A stretch of 44,788 nucleotides of DNA from Candidatus Omnitrophota bacterium (GCA_021735445.1 JAIPHA010000010.1:1-44788); one strand, 5' to 3'. Counted from the stretch's first letter, positions 1 through 8,080 are shown. Translations and numbers: made by a program. Notes: a model not told the origin generated them from the letters alone.

Positions 1-386
1 CGCTTTCGCCTGCGTTGCCAGAGGCCTTCTTTTATCAGCCAATTTCTGAGAGTTTCATCGCTTAAGGTTATCTTTTCATTTTCAAAGAACATCTCGCTTG
101 CTAAAGTTGGGCCAAAATCTCTATACTTATCTTTGTAAACACCTATTACTTTAGTGCGTATTTTATTTGGTATCCTTCTTTTAGAAGGCTGGCCTCTTAG
201 ACGATGAATTACACCCTTATCGCCTTCCTTTTTGATTCTTTTTATTATTCGTTTTATTTGCCGATAGCTTAGGTTCAGTTTATCTGCTGCTTCTACTTGT
301 TTTAGCTTCTTATCAAGTACCTTTTGAACTATATGTAATCGCCTTAGCTCTTCCTGCCTCATTGTAATAATGCCTCCTTCTGCCAT
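1..386 (-). CDS. Transposase N-terminal part (ISNCY-like, HTH), truncated by window edge
   Basis: Manual reverse-strand translation from ATG at 386: MAEGGIITMRQEELRRLHIVQKVLDKKLKQVEAADKLNLSYRQIKRIIKRIKKEGDKGVIHRLRGQPSKRRIP...DFGPTLASEMFFENEKITLSDETLRNWLIKEGLWQRRRK; typical ISNCY-type N-terminus. Absent from ORF track because it runs off the window. Confidence 0.85.
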   Translation of the reverse strand, partial: MAEGGIITMRQEELRRLHIVQKVLDKKLKQVEAADKLNLSYRQIKRIIKRIKKEGDKGVIHRLRGQPSKRRIPNKIRTKVIGVYKDKYRDFGPTLASEMFFENEKITLSDETLRNWLIKEGLWQRRRK

Positions 387-427
387 AACAACCTCCTTTT
401 GAAAAGATCATTATAGCAATTTCAAAA

Positions 428-470
428 GGGGACATTCTTACTTTGGTATAAAGGGACATTATCACTTTGG
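428..470. repeat. IS terminal direct repeats (two GGGACATTxTxACTTTGG copies)
   Basis: gggacattcttactttgg (429-446) and gggacattatcactttgg (453-470), 24-nt period, just upstream of the transposase start; likely transposon end. Confidence 0.6.
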
Positions 471-493
471 GGTTACATTTTTTCAAAAAATAG

Positions 494-522
494 TTGACAT
501 TATTTTTTTTCTGTGTTATCTT
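494..522 (+). promoter_or_regulatory. Sigma70-type promoter for glnA (TTGACA-N17-TATCTT)
   Basis: TTGACA 494-499, 17-nt spacer, TATCTT 517-522. Confidence 0.7.
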
Positions 523-526
523 CTAT

Positions 527-556
527 TTAACAGTGATGTTAATAGGCAAAGTTGCC
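527..556 (+). promoter_or_regulatory. ANTAR-type two-hairpin antiterminator in glnA leader
   Basis: HP1 TTAAC-AGTGAT-GTTAA (527-542) and HP2 GGC-AAAGTT-GCC (545-556); both hexaloops have A1 and G4. Confidence 0.75.
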
Positions 557-608
557 CTTGGTAGATGTGCTAATTAAATAGCTCGCTTGCTGAGGGTTTT
601 TTTTATTT
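554..608 (+). terminator. Intrinsic terminator/attenuator in glnA leader, overlapping HP2
   Basis: GCCCTTGG...CTGAGGG followed by TTTTTTTTATTTT; 5' arm shares GCC with HP2 3' arm. Confidence 0.7.
567..587 (+). repeat. 21-nt inverted repeat arm A (glnA terminator apex)
   Basis: gtgctaattaaatagctcgct, exact reverse complement of 2874-2894. Confidence 0.9.
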
Positions 609-768
609 TAAGCACGCCGTGGGTGCCCACCAAACAAAGCAGTAACTTACCAAAGCCGGTTTTTATCTAAATCTAAAGGAATTTTTAGTTCCAGGCTTGA
701 TTTAATGGAAAAGGTTGCTACAATAAAGAGTAGCAAAATTTTAAAAATCTTAAGAAAAGGAGAGTAAA

Positions 769-2103
769 ATGAACAGAAAAGATTTTACCAAAAAAGATGT
801 TTTAAAAGCTGTTAAAGAAAATGATGTAAAGTTTATAAGGCTTTGGTTTGCCGATATCAATGGCCAAATGAAAGGTTTTGCTATAACCAAAGAAGAGCTT
901 GAAAATGCTCTAGAAGATGGGATGGGTTTTGATGGTTCTTCTATCCAGGGCTTTGCTCGGATTGATGAATCAGATATGGTAGCTATGCCTGATCCGTCCA
1001 CTTTTAGAATCTTACCTTATCGGCCGAAAGAAAAAGCTGTAGCTGGGATGCTTTGTGATATCTTAAAGCCGGATAGGACCCCTTACGAAGGAGATAGCCG
1101 TTATATATTAAAGAAAATGCTAAAAAAAGCAAAGGCTAAAGATTATGATTTCTATATTGGGCCTGAGCTTGAATTTTTTATTTTCCGCAACGAAAAAGGA
1201 ACAGAAATTTTAGATGAAGGTGGATACTTTGATATCACCACCTTAGATGCGGGCAATGAAGTAAGGCGCGAGATTATTCTTACCTTAGAGCAGATGGGCA
1301 TTCAAGTTGAATACTCTCATCATGAGGTGGCTCCTTCTCAGCATGAGATTGACCTTCGTTATCAAGAAGCGCTTTCGATGGCAGATACAATGATGCTTTA
1401 CCGGATGGTAGTGAAAGAAGTAGCTCAAAAACACGGGTTTTATGCCACTTTTATGCCAAAGCCTATCTTTGGCCAAAATGGAAGCGGAATGCATGTTCAT
1501 CAGTCACTTTTTAAAGGTGATAAAAATGCTTTTTTTAACCCCAATGATAAGTATCACTTATCAGAAGAAGCAAAAGCATATATCGCAGGGACCTTAAAAC
1601 ATGCTCAAGAGATAACTTTTGTTTGTAATCAATGGGTAAACTCTTATAAAAGGCTTGTTCCCGGGTATGAAGCGCCAGTTTATCTTTGCTGGGCTAGAAG
1701 AAACAGAAGCGCTTTGGTAAGGGTGCCAATGTATAAACCGGGTAAAGAAAAAGCAACTAGAATGGAGTTTCGTTCTCCTGATCCTGCTTGTAATCCATAC
1801 CTTGCTTCTGCTTGTATGTTGGCTGCAGGCCTGAGAGGGATAGAAGAAAATTATCAAACAGTTGAGCCTTTGGAAAGAGACGTCTATCGCTTAACACGGG
1901 AAGAGATGAAAGAAATGGGGATAAAGTGTTTACCGGGAAGTTTGATTGAAGCTATCGAGATTGCAGAAAAAAGTGATCTGTTACGAGAAACTTTAGGAGA
2001 ACATATTTACAATAATCTTCTTTACGGAAAAAGAGTTGAGTGGGATGAATATCGGATGCAAGTTCACGGATATGAGCTAGACACCTATTTACCTACTCTT
2101 TGA
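769..2103 (+). CDS. glnA: Type I glutamine synthetase (GSI-alpha-like)
   Basis: 444 aa; FDGSSIQGFARIDESDM, GPELEFF, NGSGMHVHQSL, RMEFRSPDPACNPYLASA motifs; RBS aaggagag. Confidence 0.98.
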   Translation: MNRKDFTKKDVLKAVKENDVKFIRLWFADINGQMKGFAITKEELENALEDGMGFDGSSIQGFARIDESDMVAMPDPSTFRILPYRPKEKAVAGMLCDILKPDRTPYEGDSRYILKKMLKKAKAKDYDFYIGPELEFFIFRNEKGTEILDEGGYFDITTLDAGNEVRREIILTLEQMGIQVEYSHHEVAPSQHEIDLRYQEALSMADTMMLYRMVVKEVAQKHGFYATFMPKPIFGQNGSGMHVHQSLFKGDKNAFFNPNDKYHLSEEAKAYIAGTLKHAQEITFVCNQWVNSYKRLVPGYEAPVYLCWARRNRSALVRVPMYKPGKEKATRMEFRSPDPACNPYLASACMLAAGLRGIEENYQTVEPLERDVYRLTREEMKEMGIKCLPGSLIEAIEIAEKSDLLRETLGEHIYNNLLYGKRVEWDEYRMQVHGYELDTYLPTL

Positions 2104-2114
2104 GGGGATAAGAG

Positions 2115-2816
2115 ATGCCAAAATCATCATATAAACAATATATTAACACTTTAAGCGAAATCAGCAAAGCTATTACTAGTGATTTGTATCTAGAAGATGT
2201 GCTGAAGCTGATAGTTACCTTAACTGCGAATATGATGAAGGCAAAGATTTGTGCGCTCTGGCTTCTTGATGACAAAAAGAAAGAATTAAGAATCAGGGCT
2301 ACACAGGCTATGAGTGATGCATATCTTAAAGAAAGAAGTATTAAATATGGTGAAGGCATTGTTGGGTTGGTAGCTAAGGAGAAAAAACCTTTAGTTATCC
2401 TCAATGTGTTAGAAGATGCTCGCTACAAAGAAAAAGAGTTAGCTAAAAAAGAAAAATTAGTTTCAATGATTAGTGTACCAATGATGGTAAAAAAGAAATT
2501 AATTGGTGTAATTAATTGTTATACAACTTCAGAGTATAAATTTATGAAATCTGACGTTGAGTTAATGAGTACTGTAGCGAATCAGGCTGCAGTAGCTATC
2601 GAAAATACAGAACTTATGGTCAAAACAAAAATTGTTCAAGAAGAGCTGGAAACGAGAAAAAAGGTTGAAAAAGCAAAAGGAATTTTGATGAGCAATCAAA
2701 ATTTAGATGAGAATCAAGCTTACAAGATAATCAGAAGCTCTAGTATGGATAAACGCGTACCAATGAAGGATATTGCGGAAGCAATAATTTTAGCCAACGA
2801 GATCGGCAGAAAGTAA
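2115..2816 (+). CDS. GAF domain plus C-terminal ANTAR RNA-binding antitermination regulator
   Basis: N-terminal GAF (ISKAITSDLYLEDVLKLIVTLTANMM...VGLVAKEKKPLVI...NQAAVAIENTEL); C-terminal ANTAR (LETRKKVEKAKGILMSNQNLDENQAYKIIRSSSMDKRVPMKDIAEAIIL). Confidence 0.93.
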   Translation: MPKSSYKQYINTLSEISKAITSDLYLEDVLKLIVTLTANMMKAKICALWLLDDKKKELRIRATQAMSDAYLKERSIKYGEGIVGLVAKEKKPLVILNVLEDARYKEKELAKKEKLVSMISVPMMVKKKLIGVINCYTTSEYKFMKSDVELMSTVANQAAVAIENTELMVKTKIVQEELETRKKVEKAKGILMSNQNLDENQAYKIIRSSSMDKRVPMKDIAEAIILANEIGRK

Positions 2817-2833
2817 ACAGCAGCGAGTGCTGC

Positions 2834-2866
2834 TAAAAACAAAGTAGTTATTAAGGCAAAGAAGCC
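2834..2866 (+). promoter_or_regulatory. ANTAR-type two-hairpin antiterminator downstream of the ANTAR gene
   Basis: HP1 TAA(a)AAC-AAAGTA-GTT(a)TTA (2834-2853) and HP2 GGC-AAAGAA-GCC (2855-2866); hexaloops with A1 and G4. Confidence 0.75.
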
Positions 2867-2913
2867 CTTGATCAGCGAGCTATTTAATTAGCACGTATGT
2901 CAAGGGCTTTTTT
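2863..2913 (+). terminator. Intrinsic terminator/attenuator 1 of the porin-amt-amt-glnB block
   Basis: AGCCCTTG (2863-2870) / CAAGGGCT (2901-2908) plus T-tract; 5' arm overlaps HP2. Confidence 0.85.
2874..2894 (+). repeat. 21-nt inverted repeat arm B (amt-leader terminator apex)
   Basis: agcgagctatttaattagcac, exact reverse complement of 567-587. Confidence 0.9.
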
Positions 2914-2924
2914 ATTTAGATGAT

Positions 2925-2936
2925 GGCAAAGAAGCC
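2925..2936 (+). promoter_or_regulatory. Second GGC-AAAGAA-GCC hairpin preceding tandem terminator 2
   Basis: Identical 12-mer to 2855-2866, again overlapping the 5' arm of a terminator; no clear HP1 found. Confidence 0.55.
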
Positions 2937-2979
2937 TTTCTTGAAGAGACAAAGTATGTCTTTGAGGAAGGCTTTTTTT
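2933..2979 (+). terminator. Intrinsic terminator/attenuator 2 (tandem)
   Basis: AGCCTTTCTT.../GAGGAAGGCT with inner AGAGACA/TGTCTTT pairing and T7 tract. Confidence 0.85.
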
Positions 2980-3039
2980 ATATCTACAAGGATGCAGATA
3001 TAAAAAAAATTAATTAAATTGAGAAAAAAAGGAGGAATC

Positions 3040-3831
3040 ATGAAAAAATCATTTTTTTGTTTAATAGGATTGATGCTTGCAGCTATGATCTTTTCCGGTA
3101 ATTGTTTTGCTTTAGAAATAGGCAATCAAAAAGTAGAGATAACAGCAAGCCAAACATATGTGAGCCGTTATATTTGGCGCGGTCAGGATTTATACGGCAA
3201 CAATGATGGGGCATATCAGCCGAGCCTTGACATCAGTTTACCAAAGCTTATTTACGATACAGATTTAGCATTTAATGTTTGGGGATCTTTTCCTCTCAGC
3301 GCTGGCCATCAAGATGGAGAAGAGCTGGATTACACTATCACGCTTTCTAAAGAAATCTATAAAGATCTGAATCTTTCCCTTGGTTATACTTACTTTGATT
3401 TTCCTAATGCTTCAAGTGACTCCGATGTCCAAGAACCCTGGATTTCACTTAGCTTAGCTAAAATTCCGGGACTGGGGATAGATATATCCTTTGATTTGTT
3501 TGCTGGTTATGATTTCAAAGCTGCATCGGGTGGCCCGGATGAAGGCTGGTATTATTCTTGGGGTTTAGGAACAGAAATTCCTTTACCTCATCTGGTTCTA
3601 TTCCAAGAAGGGCAAACCTTAAGCTTGGCTGTAGTTAATTGGGGTAACGACGGTGTAGCAGATTTAGAACCTAATTCTCTCTATGCAACTGAACTTTCTC
3701 TTTCAACATCTTATGCTTTTGGAAAATTTAGCATATCACCGAGTTTTAATTACACTATTAATCACGAAGAGAAAATTAACAACGGCGATGAAGAGGTCTG
3801 GGGCGGTGTTGAAGTTAGCTATGCCTTTTAA
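3040..3831 (+). CDS. Outer-membrane porin-like protein (TorF-family-like) with signal peptide
   Basis: ORF track starts at TTG 3019, but ATG 3040 follows ggagg; signal MKKSFFCLIGLMLAAMIFSGNCFA, beta-rich with C-terminal YAF. Family name by recognition. Confidence 0.75.
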   Translation: MKKSFFCLIGLMLAAMIFSGNCFALEIGNQKVEITASQTYVSRYIWRGQDLYGNNDGAYQPSLDISLPKLIYDTDLAFNVWGSFPLSAGHQDGEELDYTITLSKEIYKDLNLSLGYTYFDFPNASSDSDVQEPWISLSLAKIPGLGIDISFDLFAGYDFKAASGGPDEGWYYSWGLGTEIPLPHLVLFQEGQTLSLAVVNWGNDGVADLEPNSLYATELSLSTSYAFGKFSISPSFNYTINHEEKINNGDEEVWGGVEVSYAF

Positions 3832-3845
3832 CCAGGAGGTTAATT

Positions 3846-5183
3846 ATGTTTAAAAAATTAGTTTTAATTTTTAGTGGAATAACAATTTTTACAGCGATAA
3901 CTCCTTTTGTTTTTGCAGAAGATCCAACTGCTGCCAGCAATGCTTTTGCGATTGACACTATTTGGACTTTATTAGCAGCATTTTTGGTATTTTTTATGCA
4001 AGCAGGGTTTGCTATGGTTGAGACGGGATTTACCCGGGCCAAAAATGCTTCAAACATTATTATGAAAAATCTTATGGATTTTTCAATAGGCTCGCTTGTT
4101 TATTGGGCAGTAGGATTTGCTATTATGTTTGGCGCTACCGCATCTGGATTATTCGGAACAACTGGATTTTTCTTAAGTTCAGCTAGCCCTTTGAACTCTG
4201 AAGGGTTATGGGGGTTTGCTTATTGGATTTTTCAAGCGGTTTTTGCAGCTACTGCGGCAACGATTGTTTCTGGCTCAATGGCTGAAAGAACTAAATTCAG
4301 CTCCTACCTTATTTACAGTGTGTTTATTACAGCAGTAATTTATCCTGTTGCAGGCCATTGGATTTGGGGAGGTGGCTGGTTGGCTGCAAAAGGAATGATA
4401 GATTTTGCCGGCTCAACTGTGGTCCATTCAGTTGGTGGCTGGGCGGCTTTGGTTGGAGCATTATTGTTAGGGCCAAGGATTGGCAAATATAAAAAAGATG
4501 GTAGCTCCAATGCAATACCAGGTCACAATATACCCTTAGCGTCTTTAGGGGTTTTTATTTTGTGGTTTGGTTGGTTTGGATTTAATGCTGGGAGCACTAC
4601 TTCTGGGACTGATTTAAGCATAGCTGCTATTGTTGTTACCACAAATTTAGCTGCTGCAGCAGGAGCCTTTCTGGCTATGATTACTACCTGGCTTAGGTTT
4701 GGTAAACCAGACACTAGTATGGCTTTAAACGGTGCTTTAGCAGGATTGGTTGCGATTACTGCTGGTTGCGCCAATGTTTCGCCTTTAAGTGCAGTAATAA
4801 TTGGTGCTTTGGGGGGAATTTTAGTGGTTTTTAGCGTTGAATTCATCGATAAGGTCCTTCATATTGATGACCCTGTTGGTGCAGTTTCAGTTCACGGGGT
4901 TTGCGGAGCATGGGGAACTCTTGCAGTAGGATTGTTTGCTCAGGAAGCTTACGGTGGGGTTAACGGGCTTTTTTTCGGCGGTGGAATCAGTCAATTTATT
5001 ACTCAGCTTATAGGCGTTGCTTCAGTTTTTGCCTGGGTTGCAATTACTGCTTTGATTTTGTTTGGATTAATTAAGTTAACTGTTGGCTTACGTGTCAGCA
5101 GGGAAGAAGAGCTAAAAGGTCTTGATATCGGTGAACACGGTATGGAATCTTACGCCGGTTTTCAGATATTTACCACAGAATAG
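3846..5183 (+). CDS. amt: Ammonium transporter (Amt family)
   Basis: 445 aa, DTIWTLLAAFLVFFMQAGFAMVETGFTRAKNA, DFAGSTVVHSVGG, FNAGS motifs. Confidence 0.97.
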   Translation: MFKKLVLIFSGITIFTAITPFVFAEDPTAASNAFAIDTIWTLLAAFLVFFMQAGFAMVETGFTRAKNASNIIMKNLMDFSIGSLVYWAVGFAIMFGATASGLFGTTGFFLSSASPLNSEGLWGFAYWIFQAVFAATAATIVSGSMAERTKFSSYLIYSVFITAVIYPVAGHWIWGGGWLAAKGMIDFAGSTVVHSVGGWAALVGALLLGPRIGKYKKDGSSNAIPGHNIPLASLGVFILWFGWFGFNAGSTTSGTDLSIAAIVVTTNLAAAAGAFLAMITTWLRFGKPDTSMALNGALAGLVAITAGCANVSPLSAVIIGALGGILVVFSVEFIDKVLHIDDPVGAVSVHGVCGAWGTLAVGLFAQEAYGGVNGLFFGGGISQFITQLIGVASVFAWVAITALILFGLIKLTVGLRVSREEELKGLDIGEHGMESYAGFQIFTTE

Positions 5184-5227
5184 TTATTAGATAAAAAAGT
5201 CAAAGAAAAGCTAAACAGGAGGTGAAA

Positions 5228-6577
5228 GTGCGAACAAAAAGTTTGGGCAAGATAAGTTTTATACTATTACTACTAGGTCTAGCTAGCATTATTGTTCCAG
5301 AAACTTGCTTTGCTGAGGAAGGTGCAGATTATGCTAGTAGAGTAGGTGTTGATGCTTTATGGGTTATGATAGCAGCTTTTATGGTGTTTATAATGCAAGC
5401 TGGTTTTGGAATGCTTGAGGCAGGGTTAATCAGAACCAAAAATACCTGTAATGTCCTGATGAACAACTTTCTGGATTTTTGTATGGCTTGTATGGGGTTT
5501 TTCATCTTTGGTTATGCCATAATGTTTGGAAGCGGCAATGGTTTTATGGGGTTACAAGGATGGTTTCTTGTGGGTGCAGATGCCCATGTAGGGGATTTAC
5601 CTCTTTATGCCAACTGGCTTTTCCATGCAGTATTTTGCGGCGCAGCAGCAACTATTGTTGCCGGTGGTGTAGCCGAAAGAATGAAATTTAAAACATATTT
5701 AATATACTCTTTTATAATCTCTGCTAGTGTTTATCCTTTTATCGGCCACTGGGTTTGGGGCGGCGGATGGTTAGCTAATTTGAATTTTGCTGATTTTGCC
5801 GGCTCAACAGTAGTCCATGCAGTAGGAGGAACAGCAGCTTTAGCTGGCACCATGGTTCTCGGCCCCAGGATCGGTAAGTACAATAAAGATGGTTCTGCTA
5901 ATGCTATTGAAGGGCATTCTATGAGCCTTGCTTCTTTGGGAACTTTGATTTTATGGTTTGCTTGGTTTGGTTTTAATGCAGGTTCTACTTTAAGCGTAGG
6001 CGATGGAAGTTTAATTGCTCAAGTAGCAGTTAATACAACCATAGCAGCTGCAGCTGGAGCATTAGCTGGCATGTTTTATGCTTGGCGTAAATGTGGAAAA
6101 CCAGACTTAACCATGACGATGAATGGTGCTTTGGCAGGTTTGGTCGCAATAACTGCACCATGTGCCTATGTTTATCCAGGGGAAGCTATTGTTATAGGAG
6201 CTTTAGGAGGAATTTTAGTCGTTATTGCAACTCTATTTTTAGATAAAATTAGAATTGATGATCCGGTAGGAGCTGTTCCTGTTCATCTTTTTAACGGAAT
6301 ATGGGGGACTTTAGCTGTAGGTATATTCGGCCATAAGGCATTAGGCCTCGCCAACAATGGCCTTATCCATGGCGGAGGATTTGCACAACTAAAGATTCAG
6401 GCTTTGGGGGTATTTACAGTTATTGCCTTTGTATTTGTTGTTATGTATATGGTGTTTAAGGCTATCGATAAGCTAGTAGGGTTGAGAGTCAGCAGAGAGG
6501 AAGAATTAAAAGGTTTAGACATTACCCAACATGGCATGGAATCTTATGCAGGGTTTCAAGTCTTTACTACAGAATAA
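5228..6577 (+). CDS. amt: Ammonium transporter (Amt family), second paralogue
   Basis: DALWVMIAAFMVFIMQAGFGMLEAGLIRTKN, DFAGSTVVHAVGG; GTG at 5228 is well spaced from aggagg 5217-5222 (ORF track starts at 5222). Confidence 0.96.
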   Translation: MRTKSLGKISFILLLLGLASIIVPETCFAEEGADYASRVGVDALWVMIAAFMVFIMQAGFGMLEAGLIRTKNTCNVLMNNFLDFCMACMGFFIFGYAIMFGSGNGFMGLQGWFLVGADAHVGDLPLYANWLFHAVFCGAAATIVAGGVAERMKFKTYLIYSFIISASVYPFIGHWVWGGGWLANLNFADFAGSTVVHAVGGTAALAGTMVLGPRIGKYNKDGSANAIEGHSMSLASLGTLILWFAWFGFNAGSTLSVGDGSLIAQVAVNTTIAAAAGALAGMFYAWRKCGKPDLTMTMNGALAGLVAITAPCAYVYPGEAIVIGALGGILVVIATLFLDKIRIDDPVGAVPVHLFNGIWGTLAVGIFGHKALGLANNGLIHGGGFAQLKIQALGVFTVIAFVFVVMYMVFKAIDKLVGLRVSREEELKGLDITQHGMESYAGFQVFTTE

Positions 6578-6616
6578 TTATAATAGAGATGATAGAAAAC
6601 TAAATAGGAGGTAAAA

Positions 6617-6958
6617 ATGCGTTTAATAATTGCGATGATCCAGCCTCATAAGTTACCGGATGTAAAAAAAGAATTGTTTAATTCAAAAGTTCACAAGATG
6701 ACTGTTACTAACGCTTTAGGTTGTGGCCAACAGAAGGGTTTTACAGAGACTTATCGCGGCATAATCCATGAAGTGAACCTTCTTAAAAAGATACGTATTG
6801 AGATAGCGGTGAATGAAGATTTTGTTGAACCTACTATTGAGGCCATAATCAAAGGAGCCCGCTCTGGCAATATTGGTGATGGTAAAATTTTTGTAGTTGA
6901 TTTATGCGAGTCGATACGGATTAGAACTGGACAAAGAGGCAGTGAAGCTATTGGGTAA
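6617..6958 (+). CDS. glnB: Nitrogen regulatory protein PII
   Basis: 113 aa; [35 protein letters not shown] aggagg. Confidence 0.95.
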   Translation: MRLIIAMIQPHKLPDVKKELFNSKVHKMTVTNALGCGQQKGFTETYRGIIHEVNLLKKIRIEIAVNEDFVEPTIEAIIKGARSGNIGDGKIFVVDLCESIRIRTGQRGSEAIG

Positions 6959-6960
6959 AG

Positions 6961-7665
6961 ATGATTTTAGTTATTAAACAGGTAAATTTAGAGGGCCTTG
7001 GCGTATTTAGCTTTTTTTTGCGAGAAAAGAATATTAAGTTAAATATTGTTAGCATGGAAAACAAGCAGGTGCTACCCTCTTTAGAAAAATGCAAGGGGAT
7101 AATTGCACTTGGCGGCCCGATGAATGTTTATCAAGAAAAAAAATACCCTTTTTTAAAAGAGGAAGAAAATTATTTAAAGCAAGCGCTGCAAAGGCAAATC
7201 CCTATTTTAGGGATTTGCCTGGGGGCGCAGCTTTTGGCTAAGGTTTCTGGAGCTAAAGTAACAAAGGCCAAAAAAGAAGAGATTGGTTGGTATGAGGTTA
7301 ATTTAGAAGAAAAAGCTAAAAGGGATCCTTTGTTTGCGGGGTTAGATAAAGAGTTAATAGTTTTCCAGTGGCATCAGGATACCTTTGATTTACCCAAAAG
7401 GTCTGTTCTTTTGGCAACGAGCAAAGGCTGTAAGAATCAAGTATTCCGGGTTGGTAAAAATAGCTGGGGTCTTCAATTTCATCCGGAGATGAACAAAAAA
7501 CAAATCATTAACTGGATTAAAAATTATGATTCCAATTTAGATAAGGATAAAATCGTTGACCAGTATTTTCGCTATCAAGATAAATACTTTGATCAAAGCA
7601 AAAAGATTTGTGGCAATTTTATGGAATTAATAAAAAGCAGAAATCAACAAAAAATTAAATCATGA
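6961..7665 (+). CDS. Orphan class I glutamine amidotransferase (GATase) domain protein
   Basis: GALGGPMNVY-like region, catalytic ILGICLGAQLLA and LQFHPEM. Confidence 0.88.
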   Translation: MILVIKQVNLEGLGVFSFFLREKNIKLNIVSMENKQVLPSLEKCKGIIALGGPMNVYQEKKYPFLKEEENYLKQALQRQIPILGICLGAQLLAKVSGAKVTKAKKEEIGWYEVNLEEKAKRDPLFAGLDKELIVFQWHQDTFDLPKRSVLLATSKGCKNQVFRVGKNSWGLQFHPEMNKKQIINWIKNYDSNLDKDKIVDQYFRYQDKYFDQSKKICGNFMELIKSRNQQKIKS

Positions 7666-8042
7666 TCAACATTGTAATTACGGAAAATTATCAGGAAATA
7701 ATTACAAAGATTGAAAAAGTTATTGCAGAATCAGGCTATTCTCTAGTTGATGAACCTCAAAGCGGCGGGGCTTTAAAAATCATTCAAAAATCAAACGATG
7801 ATCAGGATGATTTAGTAAATAAAAAGTTGTCTTTTTTAAGGGTGATTAGCAACAAGAAAAAAAATAATGGAATTTATAAAGATTTTTGCGCGAAATTAGA
7901 AAAAAAAGTTATTGAATCAGCTTTAGCAGAAACCGATGGCAACAAATTAAAAGCAGCAAAAATTTTAGGTATAAATCGCAATACTTTGTCCAATAAGATA
8001 AAGGTATTTAAGATAAAAATAAACCAATTTAAAATAGTTTAG
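7662..8042 (+). CDS. Small protein with C-terminal Fis/NtrC-type HTH
   Basis: C-terminus LEKKVIESALAETDGNKLKAAKILGINRNTLSNKIKVFKI is a Fis-type HTH; no AAA+ or receiver domain; overlaps previous gene by 4 nt. Confidence 0.85.
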   Translation: MINIVITENYQEIITKIEKVIAESGYSLVDEPQSGGALKIIQKSNDDQDDLVNKKLSFLRVISNKKKNNGIYKDFCAKLEKKVIESALAETDGNKLKAAKILGINRNTLSNKIKVFKIKINQFKIV

Positions 8043-8046
8043 TGCC

Positions 8047-8075
8047 TTGACAGGAAAAATCTTATGTGGTATCTT
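8047..8075 (+). promoter_or_regulatory. Sigma70-type promoter for gltB (TTGACA-N17-TATCTT)
   Basis: TTGACA 8047-8052, 17-nt spacer, TATCTT 8070-8075; identical hexamers and spacing to the glnA promoter. Confidence 0.75.
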
Positions 8076-8080
8076 CAGAT

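Noticed and set aside
527-608. Glutamine riboswitch (glnA RNA or downstream-peptide motif) in the glnA leader
   Set aside because: No three-way junction/E-loop consensus recognisable; the two A1/G4 hexaloop hairpins plus the adjacent ANTAR gene explain the leader better.
1285-1857. Antisense ORFs within glnA and similar minus-strand ORFs in other conserved genes (e.g. 4523-4846, 29626-29901, 32678-32959)
   Set aside because: They lie opposite strongly recognisable coding sequences, have no family resemblance and no ribosome-binding context.
5479-5691. Alternate-frame ORF inside the second amt gene
   Set aside because: Out-of-frame shadow ORF of a conserved transporter.
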